A stretch of DNA of 64,000 nucleotides from Pantoea sp. Its GTDB lineage: Bacteria > Pseudomonadota > Gammaproteobacteria > Enterobacterales > Enterobacteriaceae. The position numbers were made by a program, and so were the translations under genes. Positions 23,091-31,634 of the stretch are shown piece after piece (the first letter of the stretch is position 1; each line of letters opens with the position of its first letter). The stretch spans positions 682,001-746,000 of the forward strand of contig NZ_JAPWKD010000032.1 of NCBI RefSeq assembly GCF_028283705.1. Reading direction: 5' to 3'. The notes beneath the pieces are model-generated. The model ran no database searches, had not been told where the DNA came from, and saw only the letters and a list, made by a program, of their open reading frames with translations.

Positions 23091-24212
23091 TTAAGACGCA
23101 ATCTCTTCATCGGCCTGCGCCGCCAGCAAATCCAGCAACTTATTCACCGCAAACCCCGCCGCGCCCTGCGCCCACATCCGATTCGACTCGGTAATAAACT
23201 GCAACGGCGTCATATGCGGTGTCAGCTTCAGACGATAGTTCTGGAAACTCTGGGTGATATTATCCAGCAGAATGCGTGACGCCATTTGCGGCTCCATCGC
23301 CAGATAAACCACATCCGGATCATAGGCAATCGACAGGTTCGCCAGCGACATGCCCAGCTGATGCCCGGCTTCCGCCAGCGCGCTTAACACCTCCGGTGTG
23401 GGACGCAAATCCAGATCGCGCAACGTCGGCGGTGCATCCTGTTTCAGCGTCTCCGCCACCCGGTGCAGAATCGCCTGCGATGAGGCGACATCTTCCAGCA
23501 GGCGCTCAGAGCCATCACCCAGCAGGGCATTACCAATCTCCCCCGCTTTGCCATGACGTCCGCGATAAAGCTGACGATCCAGCAAAATACCCGCGCCAAT
23601 CCCTTTGCCGAAGGTGGCGATAATCGCCGATTGTGCATGACCGAGCTGACCAAACACCAGCGCCGCCATCGCCAGCGCGTTAGCGTCGTTTTCGATAAAT
23701 ACCGGTAACGAAAAACGCTCTTCCAGCAGGCGGGCGATGGGCACGTTATCCCAGTCCAGCACGCGTGAGCGCACGCAATAGCCATTGCTGGCATCCACCA
23801 GACCGGATAGCGCCAGACCAATAGCACCGACTTTCTTGCCTTCTACGCCGCGCAGAAACTTCGCCAGCGCGTCACCCAGCTGTTTCGGGCTCATCGCACC
23901 GGAAGGCATTTGCTGCTCGCCGATGATATTTCCACCGAGGTCGGTCAGAACAATCAGGTTGCGTTCCGCATTGAGCTGGATGCCAACCACACTGGCGTGA
24001 TCAGGATTGAGGCCGAGCAGAGTTTTGGGACGCCCCATCGAGACCCGGCGTAGCCCCAGCTCCTGCACGATGCCGCCAGTCAGCAGGCGATTAGTGGCCT
24101 GCGAAACCGTTGACATGCTCAGGCCGCTGCGCACTTTGAGATCGGACTGGCTTATTGGCGCGTTTTCGACAATCAGCCGCAGAATGCGGGCGGTTACGTT
24201 CGGAGCGGTCAT
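23091..24212 (-). CDS. ROK-family transcriptional regulator (NagC/Mlc/XylR type)
   Basis: 373 residues. The N-terminal winged HTH is SQSDLKVRSGLSMSTVSQATNRLLTGGIVQEL; the ROK domain follows with an ATP-binding-like GIQLNAERNLIVLTDLGGNIIGE, FIENDANALAMAALVFGQ and GKGIGAGILLDRQLYRGRHGKAGEIGN. After GEIGN the usual zinc motif CxCGxxGCxE is absent (GNALLGDGSERLLEDV), so the zinc site of NagC/Mlc is missing. It is predicted to repress sugar genes and be relieved by a sugar or sugar phosphate. It is the second gene after the BadF-type kinase (28-bp gap), divergent from the Gfo/Idh/MocA gene. Its 3' end abuts the 650-bp palindrome. Confidence 0.87.
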   Translation of the reverse strand: MTAPNVTARILRLIVENAPISQSDLKVRSGLSMSTVSQATNRLLTGGIVQELGLRRVSMGRPKTLLGLNPDHASVVGIQLNAERNLIVLTDLGGNIIGEQQMPSGAMSPKQLGDALAKFLRGVEGKKVGAIGLALSGLVDASNGYCVRSRVLDWDNVPIARLLEERFSLPVFIENDANALAMAALVFGQLGHAQSAIIATFGKGIGAGILLDRQLYRGRHGKAGEIGNALLGDGSERLLEDVASSQAILHRVAETLKQDAPPTLRDLDLRPTPEVLSALAEAGHQLGMSLANLSIAYDPDVVYLAMEPQMASRILLDNITQSFQNYRLKLTPHMTPLQFITESNRMWAQGAAGFAVNKLLDLLAAQADEEIAS

Positions 24213-24240
24213 GGTTCTCTTTATCAGCAGAATGAAAAGG

Positions 24241-25119
24241 TTACGCGAGTTGACCCAGGCTGAACTGACTGGCGAGCCGGAGTGCGCCAGTCAGCGCATC
24301 GCCCTGTGGCGGCACCAGCAGTGCGGCGATATCCGCCGGGAGCCAGGGCTGAATCGGCGTGGCTAAGCCGCCCATCAACGCCAGCTTACCGTGGCTGCGC
24401 GCCAGCAGTGGCTGGACCATTTGCGCGATATCCGCCGCGGTTTGTTCAATTAAGGCAGTGCCATGCTCATCCCCCGCCTGTGCGGCGGCGAACACGTCCG
24501 GCACAATCCGGCCCCAGTCGGCGGGTGTCGCCTGACGTGACCAGATTAGCATCTGTTCCGGGCTGTCGTGGTAATGCGCCATGATACGCTGCGTCAGCGC
24601 CGAGGACGGAACAATGCCTTCATGGGCCAGCAGCGCCAGCCGCAATGCCCGCTGACCGAGCACCGCACCAGAACCGGCATCGGAGAGTGCAAAGCCCCAG
24701 CCACCCAGCAACGTAAAGCGTTCACCATCCCAGGCGGCACCCTGGCTGCCGGTGCCGGTAATAAACACCGCTCCGGGCGCGCCATGATGCGCACCAGCGC
24801 AGGCAATTTCGACATCGGTAAAAACATAGCGCGCCTGGCAAACGGGCTGCCAGCTATCCAGACGGGCTTTGACCGAAGCGACATTCGCTCCCGCCAGCCC
24901 CGCCACCAGCACGGTTTGCGCTCGTGCCGCCGCCGGTAATGCCGCCTGAGTGAAGAGATCGTCAATCACCCGATCGATGGCGTCAATCGCCGCTTCAAAC
25001 TGCGACCAGACGTTGGCTGGCCCGCCGCGCGCTTCCGCCAGCAGTTGCCCCTGAGCGTCGGTGAGGCGTCCGCGACAGTGCGTACCACCCCCATCGATAC
25101 CTAGCATAAGTGACTGCAC
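24241..25119 (-). CDS. BadF/BadG-type sugar kinase (N-acetylglucosamine kinase-like)
   Basis: 292 residues with a GTG start at 25119, chosen because a perfect AGGAGG lies 6 bases upstream (25126-25131). It belongs to the ASKHA superfamily: phosphate-1 loop MLGIDGGGTHCRGRLTDAQG, the second loop AVFITGTGSQGAAWDG, and the adenosine motif LALMGGLATPIQPW. Related proteins phosphorylate GlcNAc or glucosamine with ATP. It is first in an operon with the ROK regulator and is divergent from a Gfo/Idh/MocA oxidoreductase. Together with the ABC importer and GH28 hydrolase this suggests phosphorylation of a liberated monosaccharide, possibly an amino sugar. Confidence 0.82.
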   Translation of the reverse strand: MQSLMLGIDGGGTHCRGRLTDAQGQLLAEARGGPANVWSQFEAAIDAIDRVIDDLFTQAALPAAARAQTVLVAGLAGANVASVKARLDSWQPVCQARYVFTDVEIACAGAHHGAPGAVFITGTGSQGAAWDGERFTLLGGWGFALSDAGSGAVLGQRALRLALLAHEGIVPSSALTQRIMAHYHDSPEQMLIWSRQATPADWGRIVPDVFAAAQAGDEHGTALIEQTAADIAQMVQPLLARSHGKLALMGGLATPIQPWLPADIAALLVPPQGDALTGALRLASQFSLGQLA

Positions 25120-25388
25120 GCGCTTCCTCCTGCCCTGCACCGCTCGGAATGACTCTTTATAGATGTGCGAAAGATAGGGTAAAAAAACTTAAATCGCAAT
25201 AACAAATAAATATGGAAGCCACAACATCAAATAAAAATGATTAAAATCATACGAATAATAGATTATAGGATTTTTACACCCAGGATATTCATTGACATTA
25301 GTTTTTCTGCCGTAATAAGTTAGCGGTCAGATTATCAGCAGCCTGATGGGTCGGGCAGCTAACAGGCAACGGGCTTCAGGGGTATAAC
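25120..25388. promoter_or_regulatory. Divergent regulatory region, kinase-ROK operon versus oxidoreductase
   Basis: 269 bp, AT-rich in the middle. It contains a perfect palindrome ATGATT-AA-AATCAT at 25237-25250, a candidate operator for the adjacent ROK regulator. A TTGACA (25292-25297) with TAATAA (25313-25318) at a rather short 15-bp spacing could be the promoter of the oxidoreductase gene. Binding and use are inferred. Confidence 0.45.
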
Positions 25389-26549
25389 ATGAAAGTGGGC
25401 ATTATTGGTCTTGGCTTTCGTCTTTCCCATGTGGTGAAAGAGTTCAGCAAAGCCGATACAGAGTTCTCCGTCGTGGGTTATGTCGATCCGGCTCCAGCGG
25501 GTTTACCCAATCTCCACACCTTTGGTATCGATCCTGGTCAGGCGTTTGACAGTATCGACGCACTGCTGAATCACGGCGGCTTTGATCTGCTGCTGGTTGG
25601 TTCACCGAACTTTATGCATCTCGACCATATTCGTCAGGGGCTGGCCGCGGGTTATACCGTATTCACCGAGAAGCCAGTGGTGATCAATGAAGAACAGACC
25701 ATGGCGATGGCGCAGCTGGTACAGCAGTATGGCCACGAGCGCATTCTGGTCGGTCTGGTACTGCGTTATTCACCGCTGTATCACGACCTGCTGGCAGCGC
25801 GCGATGATAAACGCCTTGGCGAGATCACCTCAATCGAAGCAACCGAACATATCAAGCCGTACCACGGTGCTTTCTTCCAGCGCGACTGGCGTCGTCTGGA
25901 GAAATACGCCGGTCCGTACATGCTGGAAAAATGCTGCCACGATATCGATCTCTATCAGGGATTGATGGGCGAACGCCCGGTGCGCGTCGCCAGCTTTGGT
26001 GGCCGTAAATCCTTTACGCCGCAGCACGCGCCACAGGGTGCCATCACGCCCGCTTCCGAGTTGTATCACGTCAAACCGAGCGGCTGGTCAAGCACCGACG
26101 CGGTGTTTGATAGCGATGCCGATATCGTCGATTACCAGACGGCCATCATTGAATACGCCGGTGGCGCCACTCTGGCCTTCCACGCCAACCTCAACGTGCC
26201 GGATGAGTTCCGCCGCTTCTGCGTGATGGGAACGGACGGCATGGCGGAAGGCGACTTTGTGCGCAACTACTTCCGCGTGCATAACGCCCGGACCGGTGAG
26301 CGTGAAGTGGACACCACTTACAGCGGCAACGCTTACGATGGCCACTATGGCGCTGATGCGCTGATGGCCGAAGAGATTGTGAAACACATTAAACAGGGAA
26401 CGCCGCTGAAAGTGACGGTGGTGGACGCACTGGAAGCCGGGCTCACCGCGATTAAAATCGACGAAGCGCGAAAATCGAAAACCGTGGTGGATATGACAGA
26501 AAGCTGGAAACAATTTGACGCCAACCTGGGGAAAACAGCGGCCGTTTAA
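25389..26549 (+). CDS. Gfo/Idh/MocA-family oxidoreductase
   Basis: 386 residues. Rossmann start MKVGIIGLGFRLSHVVKEF, then LLVGSPNFMHLDHIRQGLAAGYTVFTEKPVV with the conserved EKP, and the catalytic-domain helix GPYMLEKCCHDIDLYQGLMG with the usual HDID. Many members oxidise or epimerise sugars, and some act as glycosidases through NAD-dependent chemistry. It is transcribed away from the kinase-ROK operon and probably controlled by the ROK protein. The stop lies in GGCCGTTTAAACGGCC (26539-26554), a perfect palindrome, followed by an inverted repeat. A specific substrate cannot be assigned. Confidence 0.85.
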   Translation: MKVGIIGLGFRLSHVVKEFSKADTEFSVVGYVDPAPAGLPNLHTFGIDPGQAFDSIDALLNHGGFDLLLVGSPNFMHLDHIRQGLAAGYTVFTEKPVVINEEQTMAMAQLVQQYGHERILVGLVLRYSPLYHDLLAARDDKRLGEITSIEATEHIKPYHGAFFQRDWRRLEKYAGPYMLEKCCHDIDLYQGLMGERPVRVASFGGRKSFTPQHAPQGAITPASELYHVKPSGWSSTDAVFDSDADIVDYQTAIIEYAGGATLAFHANLNVPDEFRRFCVMGTDGMAEGDFVRNYFRVHNARTGEREVDTTYSGNAYDGHYGADALMAEEIVKHIKQGTPLKVTVVDALEAGLTAIKIDEARKSKTVVDMTESWKQFDANLGKTAAV

Positions 26550-26558
26550 ACGGCCACC

Positions 26559-26590
26559 GCTCGCGATCCCTGCCCCCCCTGATCGCGAGC
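26559..26590 (+). terminator. Possible terminator after the oxidoreductase gene
   Basis: Ten-base perfect arms GCTCGCGATC and GATCGCGAGC with a 12-base C-rich loop, followed by TTTGT. The short T-tract makes it weak or dependent on other signals. A second hairpin (AACCGGCC, TGTT, GGCCGGTT, then TTT) lies at 26624-26646 and overlaps the end of the convergent MFS gene. Confidence 0.55.
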
Positions 26591-26621
26591 TTTGTCATGG
26601 CAGTGCAGACTGGCAATACCC

Positions 26622-27893
26622 TTAACCGGCCTGTTGGCCGGTTTTTGTTGGCGGCACAGCTGCGGGTTCGTTCTCCAGTTTCTGCCGCTTACGCAGATGC
26701 GGGAACAGCGTCATCCAGAGAGCCACCACCACCAGCGTACCGATGCCGCCCAGCGCCGCAGCGGGCACCGCACCGAGCCACGCCGCCAGCATCCCGGACT
26801 CAAACTCGCCCAGCTGATTAGATGTATTAATAAAGATGGCGTTGACCGCGTTGACGCGTCCGCGCATATCATCCGGTGTATCCAGCTGCACCAGCGAGCC
26901 ACGAATCACCATGCTGACCATATCAAAGGCACCTAACGCCGCCAGCGCCAGCAACGACAACCACAGCTGACGGGAGAGCGCAAAAATCAGCGTTGCCACA
27001 CCAAAACCTGCCACCGCGCCAAACATGATCATCCCGACATGCTTTTCCAGCTTGTGACGGCTGAGCCATACCCCAACCAGCAATGCCCCCACCGACGGCG
27101 CGCCGCGCAACATGCCCAGCCCCCAGGGACCGGTATGCAGAATATCTTTGGCAAAAATCGGCAGCAATGCCGTCGCACCGCCGAGCAGCACCGCGAATAA
27201 ATCGAGTGAAATCACTCCGAGTACATCTTTGCGTTCGCGGATGAAATGGACACCGGCAAACAGGTTGGTGAGGTTCATCGGCAGGCGCGTCTGTGGCGGG
27301 CGCTCATAACGGATACGGCTGACCAGCAGCAGCGAGAATAAATAGAACAAGGCGGCTACGCCGTACACCACATCCGGCCCGGCGACATACAGCAACCCAC
27401 CCAGCGTGGGTCCAATGATCACCGCCGCCTGACCACCCACCGCATTCGCTGCTGTCGCACGCGCCAGAATTTCTGGCGGCACCAGCGCCGGTAACATCGA
27501 TGACAACGCGGGCCATTCCAGGGCCTTTGCCACCGCAATTAAAAACACCAGGCTCCAGATGGCGGTTTTATCCGCCCAGTGGAATAGCGTCAGCGCCACC
27601 AGCGCCAGCAACGATCCCCACTCCACCAGCTGACCAAACAACACAATCCGGCGACGATCAAACTGATCTGCCAGATGCCCGGCAGGCAGTGCCAGCAGCA
27701 CCGAGGGCAGAAACTGCATCAGACCAATCATCCCCAACGCCATCGCGCTGTTGGTCAGCGAGTAGATCTGCCAGCTGACGGCAACCGAGAACATCTGAAA
27801 ACCAAACGAAGAACAGGTCCGTGCCAGCCAGAAGGCGACAAACGACCTGTGTCGCAGCAGCGAGTCATCCGCAGTTGTTGCCAGTAAACCCAT
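26622..27893 (-). CDS. MFS exporter (EntS-like MFS_3 family)
   Basis: 423 residues with 12 predicted membrane helices. The start LLRHRSFVAFWLARTCSSFGFQMFSVAVSWQIYSLTNSAMALGMIGLMQFLP and the loop GHLADQFDRRRIVLFGQ are characteristic of the MFS_3 group that contains the enterobactin exporter EntS. The later segment VQLDTPDDMRGRVNAVNAIFINTSNQLGEFESG is equally typical. It should export a small molecule using the proton gradient. No siderophore genes and no Fur box are next to it, so a siderophore role is not supported here. The C-terminal PTKTGQQAG is encoded by a hairpin that may terminate the convergent gene. Confidence 0.82.
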   Translation of the reverse strand: MGLLATTADDSLLRHRSFVAFWLARTCSSFGFQMFSVAVSWQIYSLTNSAMALGMIGLMQFLPSVLLALPAGHLADQFDRRRIVLFGQLVEWGSLLALVALTLFHWADKTAIWSLVFLIAVAKALEWPALSSMLPALVPPEILARATAANAVGGQAAVIIGPTLGGLLYVAGPDVVYGVAALFYLFSLLLVSRIRYERPPQTRLPMNLTNLFAGVHFIRERKDVLGVISLDLFAVLLGGATALLPIFAKDILHTGPWGLGMLRGAPSVGALLVGVWLSRHKLEKHVGMIMFGAVAGFGVATLIFALSRQLWLSLLALAALGAFDMVSMVIRGSLVQLDTPDDMRGRVNAVNAIFINTSNQLGEFESGMLAAWLGAVPAAALGGIGTLVVVALWMTLFPHLRKRQKLENEPAAVPPTKTGQQAG

Positions 27894-28313
27894 ATTTATC
27901 CCATCCTGAATTCTGTTGCCGCCAGGCCGTCATGGACCTGACCTGATGAAAAACCGCAATACGGTTTTCCTTATCTTTTTTTTCAGGCCACAGAGTGCGG
28001 GATTTTACCGTGCCAGGCAACGGCAAGCCGTGCGCTTTAAAAACAGTCGCTTATAGGGGAAAAGTCTAAAGGTAGAGTTCTGAATATTAGCAGGCTTATT
28101 TTTTTATGTTGAAAATAGCGCGACTTCCAGAACGTTACAATAAAGCGTTAATTACTGCGGTAATACTGCCTAATATCTCTTTAGCAGAAACAGATAAAAA
28201 AGATGATCTTTGCAAAGGAAACGTTTTATATTAGCAAACGGATTATGGCAGTAGATCGACCATCATTATAATAACTCTATCCTTCCAGATAATTAATTTA
28301 TTCATAGAGATAA
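27894..28313. other. AT-rich intergenic region before the unknown gene
   Basis: 420 bp. A hairpin AAAACCG-type (GAAAAACCG, CAATA, CGGTTTTCC) lies at about 27949-27972 near the start of the MFS exporter gene. From about 28070 the DNA becomes AT-rich. A 42-codon plus-strand frame beginning at 28107 (MLKIARLPERYNKALITAVILP) has a hydrophobic stretch but no ribosome-binding site and is not called. No RNA gene is recognised. Confidence 0.45.
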
Positions 28314-28913
28314 ATGAAAAATAACGCATATAACCCTTATGTTACCGAGCGTATTCGCCGCTTTGATGGCGCGCTGACGGGTATCTGTTATTCAGCACCC
28401 TTTATGCATTGTGAGCAAAGTAGCCATACATTACTTAATGAACGCAACATAATTACTTTGCAAAACCATCTGCCGACTATGCCAGAATTAATAATTATCC
28501 CTTTACAGGGAAATATGCTTACGCAGTTTTTACAGGAAACGGATAATTATTCCTTTTTGCAATCCGACAATGTCCGGCTGGCCATCAACTATGATGCGTT
28601 ACAACAGGCCGGGCCTGAGTTGCAGTCACGAGCGTCGGATTTCCGCTTCTGGCTCTATGACGTGGCATCGCCCGGTACGCGCTGGCAAAATATTGAGAAC
28701 TTTCCCTTAAGCGGCATTGTTCTGACTGACGAGTTTTTCAGCGAAAATTATCTCAAGTTCAGCTTTCCATTTATGCTCTCTTCGTTCCGCGAAAGAGAAG
28801 CAGAGGTGATATTACGTTCTTCACGTCTGGTTTTGCCTGAAGAAAGCTATACTCGATTGCATATCAGCGGCTGGCAGGAACAGCGAACCAGCAGCAATTT
28901 ATTCGAAGTGTAA
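28314..28913 (+). CDS. Unknown 199-residue protein, AT-rich gene
   Basis: A 199-residue protein that I do not recognise. It has no signal peptide or membrane helix. Composition is balanced, with two cysteines in the first third (CYSAPFMHC) and a pattern of alternating hydrophobic strands (PELIIIPLQGNML; VRLAINYDAL; FRFWLYDVASPG; LSGIVLTDEFFSENYLKFSFPF). It would be compatible with a small cytoplasmic alpha/beta or sensor-like domain; a resemblance to the ligand-binding half of some regulators is only a guess. The gene is clearly more AT-rich than its neighbours, as is the upstream DNA, suggesting transfer. The ribosome-binding site (GAGATAA) is weak. The stop codon lies inside a GalR-like operator sequence. 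Confidence 0.6.
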   Translation: MKNNAYNPYVTERIRRFDGALTGICYSAPFMHCEQSSHTLLNERNIITLQNHLPTMPELIIIPLQGNMLTQFLQETDNYSFLQSDNVRLAINYDALQQAGPELQSRASDFRFWLYDVASPGTRWQNIENFPLSGIVLTDEFFSENYLKFSFPFMLSSFREREAEVILRSSRLVLPEESYTRLHISGWQEQRTSSNLFEV

Positions 28914-28923
28914 ACGGTTACAC
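28908..28923. promoter_or_regulatory. GalR/LacI-type operator-like palindrome
   Basis: GTGTAAACGGTTACAC matches every specified base of the GalR/GalS operator pattern (GTGKAANCGNTTNCAC). It overlaps the stop codon of the unknown gene and lies about 275 bp upstream of gcd. A LacI-family regulator could act here on gcd, or the match may be chance. Seen in sequence; role inferred. Confidence 0.5.
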
Positions 28924-28946
28924 AAAATATCGCGCTTTCCCCTTAT

Positions 28947-28965
28947 GGCCCGATATCCCCGGGCC
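28947..28965 (+). terminator. Weak hairpin after the unknown gene
   Basis: GGCCCG, seven bases, CGGGCC, followed by TATTCTC. The T-tract is interrupted, so termination would be partial. Confidence 0.4.
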
Positions 28966-29009
28966 TATTCTCAGAATCTCCTCATAAAATGTCGCACTAC
29001 TACCATTCC

Positions 29010-29025
29010 AGTGCTTTAAAGCACT
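29010..29025. promoter_or_regulatory. Perfect 16-bp palindrome upstream of gcd
   Basis: AGTGCTTTAAAGCACT, a perfect even palindrome about 170 bp upstream of the gcd start, followed by an A-run. It could be an operator for gcd or part of a terminator read from the other strand. Confidence 0.4.
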
Positions 29026-29196
29026 AAAAAAGTCAAACCTGTTAACGTTTTTAAGATAAAATTTAACGCACAAGGATCATCTGACTTAACGGAAGAGTTC
29101 AGCAGCAAACATTTTCATCACCTCGTACCTTATATGGGGAAACTACGCAACGCGTTGTTTCCTTTTAGATTTATGGCGAAAAAAGAGGTCAATATT

Positions 29197-31587
29197 ATGG
29201 GGAAAGCTTCCTCATCTTTTGGCGTAATTCGCTTCCTGACAGTGCTGTTCGCACTGCTGACAGGGGCGTTTATGCTGGTTGGTGGCATTTGGTTAGCCGC
29301 CATTGGAGGTTCCTGGTACTACGTAATTGGCGGTGTGGTTATGTTAATCACCGCTATTTTGTTGTGGCGTCGTAGCAGTTCAGCATTGGTGTTGTATGCC
29401 CTGCTGCTGCTGGCCACGCTGGTGTGGGGCGTGTGGGAAGTCGGTTTCGACTTCTGGGCGCTGGCACCGCGTACCGACGTACTGGTGATTTTTGGTATCT
29501 GGCTGGTGTTGCCGTTTGTCTATCGCAAACTCAACAACGCCAGTAAAGGTGCACTGAGCGCGATGGGTATTGCCCTGATCGCCAGCGCCCTGGTGCTGGC
29601 GTGGGCCGTCTTCCACGATCCGCAGGAGCTGAATGGCACCCTGCCGGACGCGGCGGCCAACGCACCTCAGGCACAGCCGCTGAGCAACATCGCCGATGGC
29701 GACTGGCCAGCGTATGCGCGTGATCAGCAAGGCACCCGCTTCTCACCGCTTAAGCAAATCGATGCGGATAACGTGAAAAATCTGCAGGTAGCCTGGCAGT
29801 TCCAGACTGGCGACCTGAAGACCCCGAACGATCCGGGTGAAATCACTGATGAAGTGACCCCGATTAAAATCCGCGACACACTGTATCTCTGCTCACCGCA
29901 TCAAATCCTGTTTGCACTGGATGCGAAAACCGGTAAGCAGAAGTGGAAATTCGATCCGGGCCTTAAGCCTAACCCGACTTTCCAGCACGTAACCTGCCGT
30001 GGCGTGTCTTACCACGAAGTTCCGGCCGCTGCTGATGCGTCCAACACCCAGCCTGCGCTGTGCTCACGCCGTATTTACCTGCCGGTAAACGACGGTCGTC
30101 TGTTCGCGCTGGATGCAGAAACTGGCGAGCGTTGTGCCTCTTTTGGCAACAACGGCGAGCTGGATCTGCAACACAAACAGCCAGTGCTGACGCCGGGCCA
30201 ATATGAGCCGACTTCACCACCGATCATCACCGATACCACCATCATTATTGCCGGTGCGGTGACGGATAACTACTCCACCCGTGAGCCGTCAGGAGCCATT
30301 CGTGGCTTTGACGTCAACACCGGTAAACTGCTGTGGGTCTTCGATCCGGGCGCGAAAGATCCTAACGCGATTCCTGACGATGAACACACCTTTACCATGA
30401 ACTCGCCGAACTCCTGGGCACCGGCGGTGTACGATCCGAAACTGGATATCGTTTACCTGCCGATGGGCGTGTCAACTCCGGATATCTGGGGTGGCAACCG
30501 TACGCCAGACCAGGAGCGCTATGCGAGCAGCGTACTGGCGCTGAACGCCACCACCGGTAAGCTGGTGTGGTCGTATCAGACTGTGCATCACGATCTGTGG
30601 GATATGGACCTGCCGTCTCAGCCGACGCTGGCCGATATCACTGACAAAGATGGCAACACCGTACCGGTGATTTATGCTCCGGCGAAAACCGGTAACATCT
30701 TTGTACTGGATCGCCGCACCGGTAAACCTGTCGTGCCAGCCCCGGAAACTCCGGTTCCGCAGGGTGCTGCTAAAGGTGACCACGTATCACCGACCCAGCC
30801 TTACTCAGAACTGACCTTCCGTCCGAAGCAGAATCTGACTGATAAGGATATGTGGGGCGCGACCATGTACGACCAGCTGGTGTGCCGCGTGATCTTCAAG
30901 CGCCTGCGCTATGACGGTCCGTTCACGCCGCCGTCTGAGCAGGGTACGCTGGTGTTCCCGGGTAACCTCGGTATGTTCGAATGGGGTGGCATTGCGGTCG
31001 ATCCGCATCGTCAGATCGCTATCGCTAACCCGATGGCCCTGCCGTTCGTTTCCAAACTGATTCCGCGCGGTCCGGGCAACCCGATCGAGCCACCGAAAGG
31101 TGCGGAAGGCGGTTCGGGTACCGAAAGCGGTGTTCAGCCACAGTACGGCGTGCCGTATGGCGTGGAACTGAACGCGTTCCTGTCACCGTTTGGTCTGCCG
31201 TGTAAACAACCGGCATGGGGCTATGTCTCAGCTGTTGACCTGAAAACCAACGAAACCGTGTGGAAAAAACGCATTGGTACGGTTCGCGATAGCGCACCGG
31301 TTCCGCTGCCGTTCAAGATGGGTATGCCGATGCTCGGCGGTCCGATCACCACAGCCGGTAACGTGTTCTTCATCGGTGCCACCGCAGATAACTACCTGCG
31401 TGCCTTCAGCACCAATACCGGTGAAATGCTGTGGCAGGCACGTCTGCCAGCTGGCGGCCAGGCAACGCCGATGACCTATGAAGTGGATGGCAAGCAGTAC
31501 GTTGTTATCGCTGCAGGTGGTCACGGTTCGTTTGGTACCAAGCTGGGCGACTATGTTATTGCCTATGCACTGCCGGATGAGAAATAG
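29197..31587 (+). CDS. gcd: Membrane-bound PQQ-dependent glucose dehydrogenase
   Basis: 796 residues from the ATG at 29197 (GAGG 8 bases upstream), exactly the E. coli Gcd length; an upstream in-frame ATG would add 21 residues. Five N-terminal membrane helices (about 1-140) carry the ubiquinone site, followed by an eight-bladed PQQ propeller in the periplasm. Recognisable blocks are DWPAYARDQQGTRFSPLKQI, SFQHVTCRGVSYHE-type FQHVTCRGVSYHE, NSPNSWAPAVYDPKLDIVYLPMG, TVHHDLWDMDLPSQPTLAD and GGQATPMTYEVDGKQYVVIAAGGHGSFGTK. It oxidises glucose to gluconolactone and passes electrons to ubiquinone. With the gluconate dehydrogenase at 45424-49276 it gives direct periplasmic oxidation to ketogluconate. 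PQQ synthesis genes are not in the window. Confidence 0.97.
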   Translation: MGKASSSFGVIRFLTVLFALLTGAFMLVGGIWLAAIGGSWYYVIGGVVMLITAILLWRRSSSALVLYALLLLATLVWGVWEVGFDFWALAPRTDVLVIFGIWLVLPFVYRKLNNASKGALSAMGIALIASALVLAWAVFHDPQELNGTLPDAAANAPQAQPLSNIADGDWPAYARDQQGTRFSPLKQIDADNVKNLQVAWQFQTGDLKTPNDPGEITDEVTPIKIRDTLYLCSPHQILFALDAKTGKQKWKFDPGLKPNPTFQHVTCRGVSYHEVPAAADASNTQPALCSRRIYLPVNDGRLFALDAETGERCASFGNNGELDLQHKQPVLTPGQYEPTSPPIITDTTIIIAGAVTDNYSTREPSGAIRGFDVNTGKLLWVFDPGAKDPNAIPDDEHTFTMNSPNSWAPAVYDPKLDIVYLPMGVSTPDIWGGNRTPDQERYASSVLALNATTGKLVWSYQTVHHDLWDMDLPSQPTLADITDKDGNTVPVIYAPAKTGNIFVLDRRTGKPVVPAPETPVPQGAAKGDHVSPTQPYSELTFRPKQNLTDKDMWGATMYDQLVCRVIFKRLRYDGPFTPPSEQGTLVFPGNLGMFEWGGIAVDPHRQIAIANPMALPFVSKLIPRGPGNPIEPPKGAEGGSGTESGVQPQYGVPYGVELNAFLSPFGLPCKQPAWGYVSAVDLKTNETVWKKRIGTVRDSAPVPLPFKMGMPMLGGPITTAGNVFFIGATADNYLRAFSTNTGEMLWQARLPAGGQATPMTYEVDGKQYVVIAAGGHGSFGTKLGDYVIAYALPDEK

Positions 31588-31600
31588 CTATAAGTAAATC

Positions 31601-31627
31601 AGGCGGACTTCGGTCCGCCTTTTTTTT
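31601..31627. terminator. Strong intrinsic terminator after gcd
   Basis: AGGCGGAC, TTCG tetraloop, GTCCGCCT, then seven T. It is a textbook terminator on the plus strand. It also lies downstream of the convergent MFS gene, but the reverse side lacks an equivalent T-run. Confidence 0.9.
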
Positions 31628-31634
31628 CAAAAAC

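Noticed and set aside
28107..28235. A 42-codon frame starting MLKIARLPERYNKALITAVILP
   Set aside because: Although it has a hydrophobic stretch, it lacks a ribosome-binding site and lies in AT-rich DNA. Chance is as likely as a small protein.
20323..29042. The 14-mer AAAGTCAAACCTGT at 20323 and again at 29029
   Set aside because: Several exact 14-mers are expected by chance in 64 kb. The flanking bases are unrelated and the two promoters have no other common feature.
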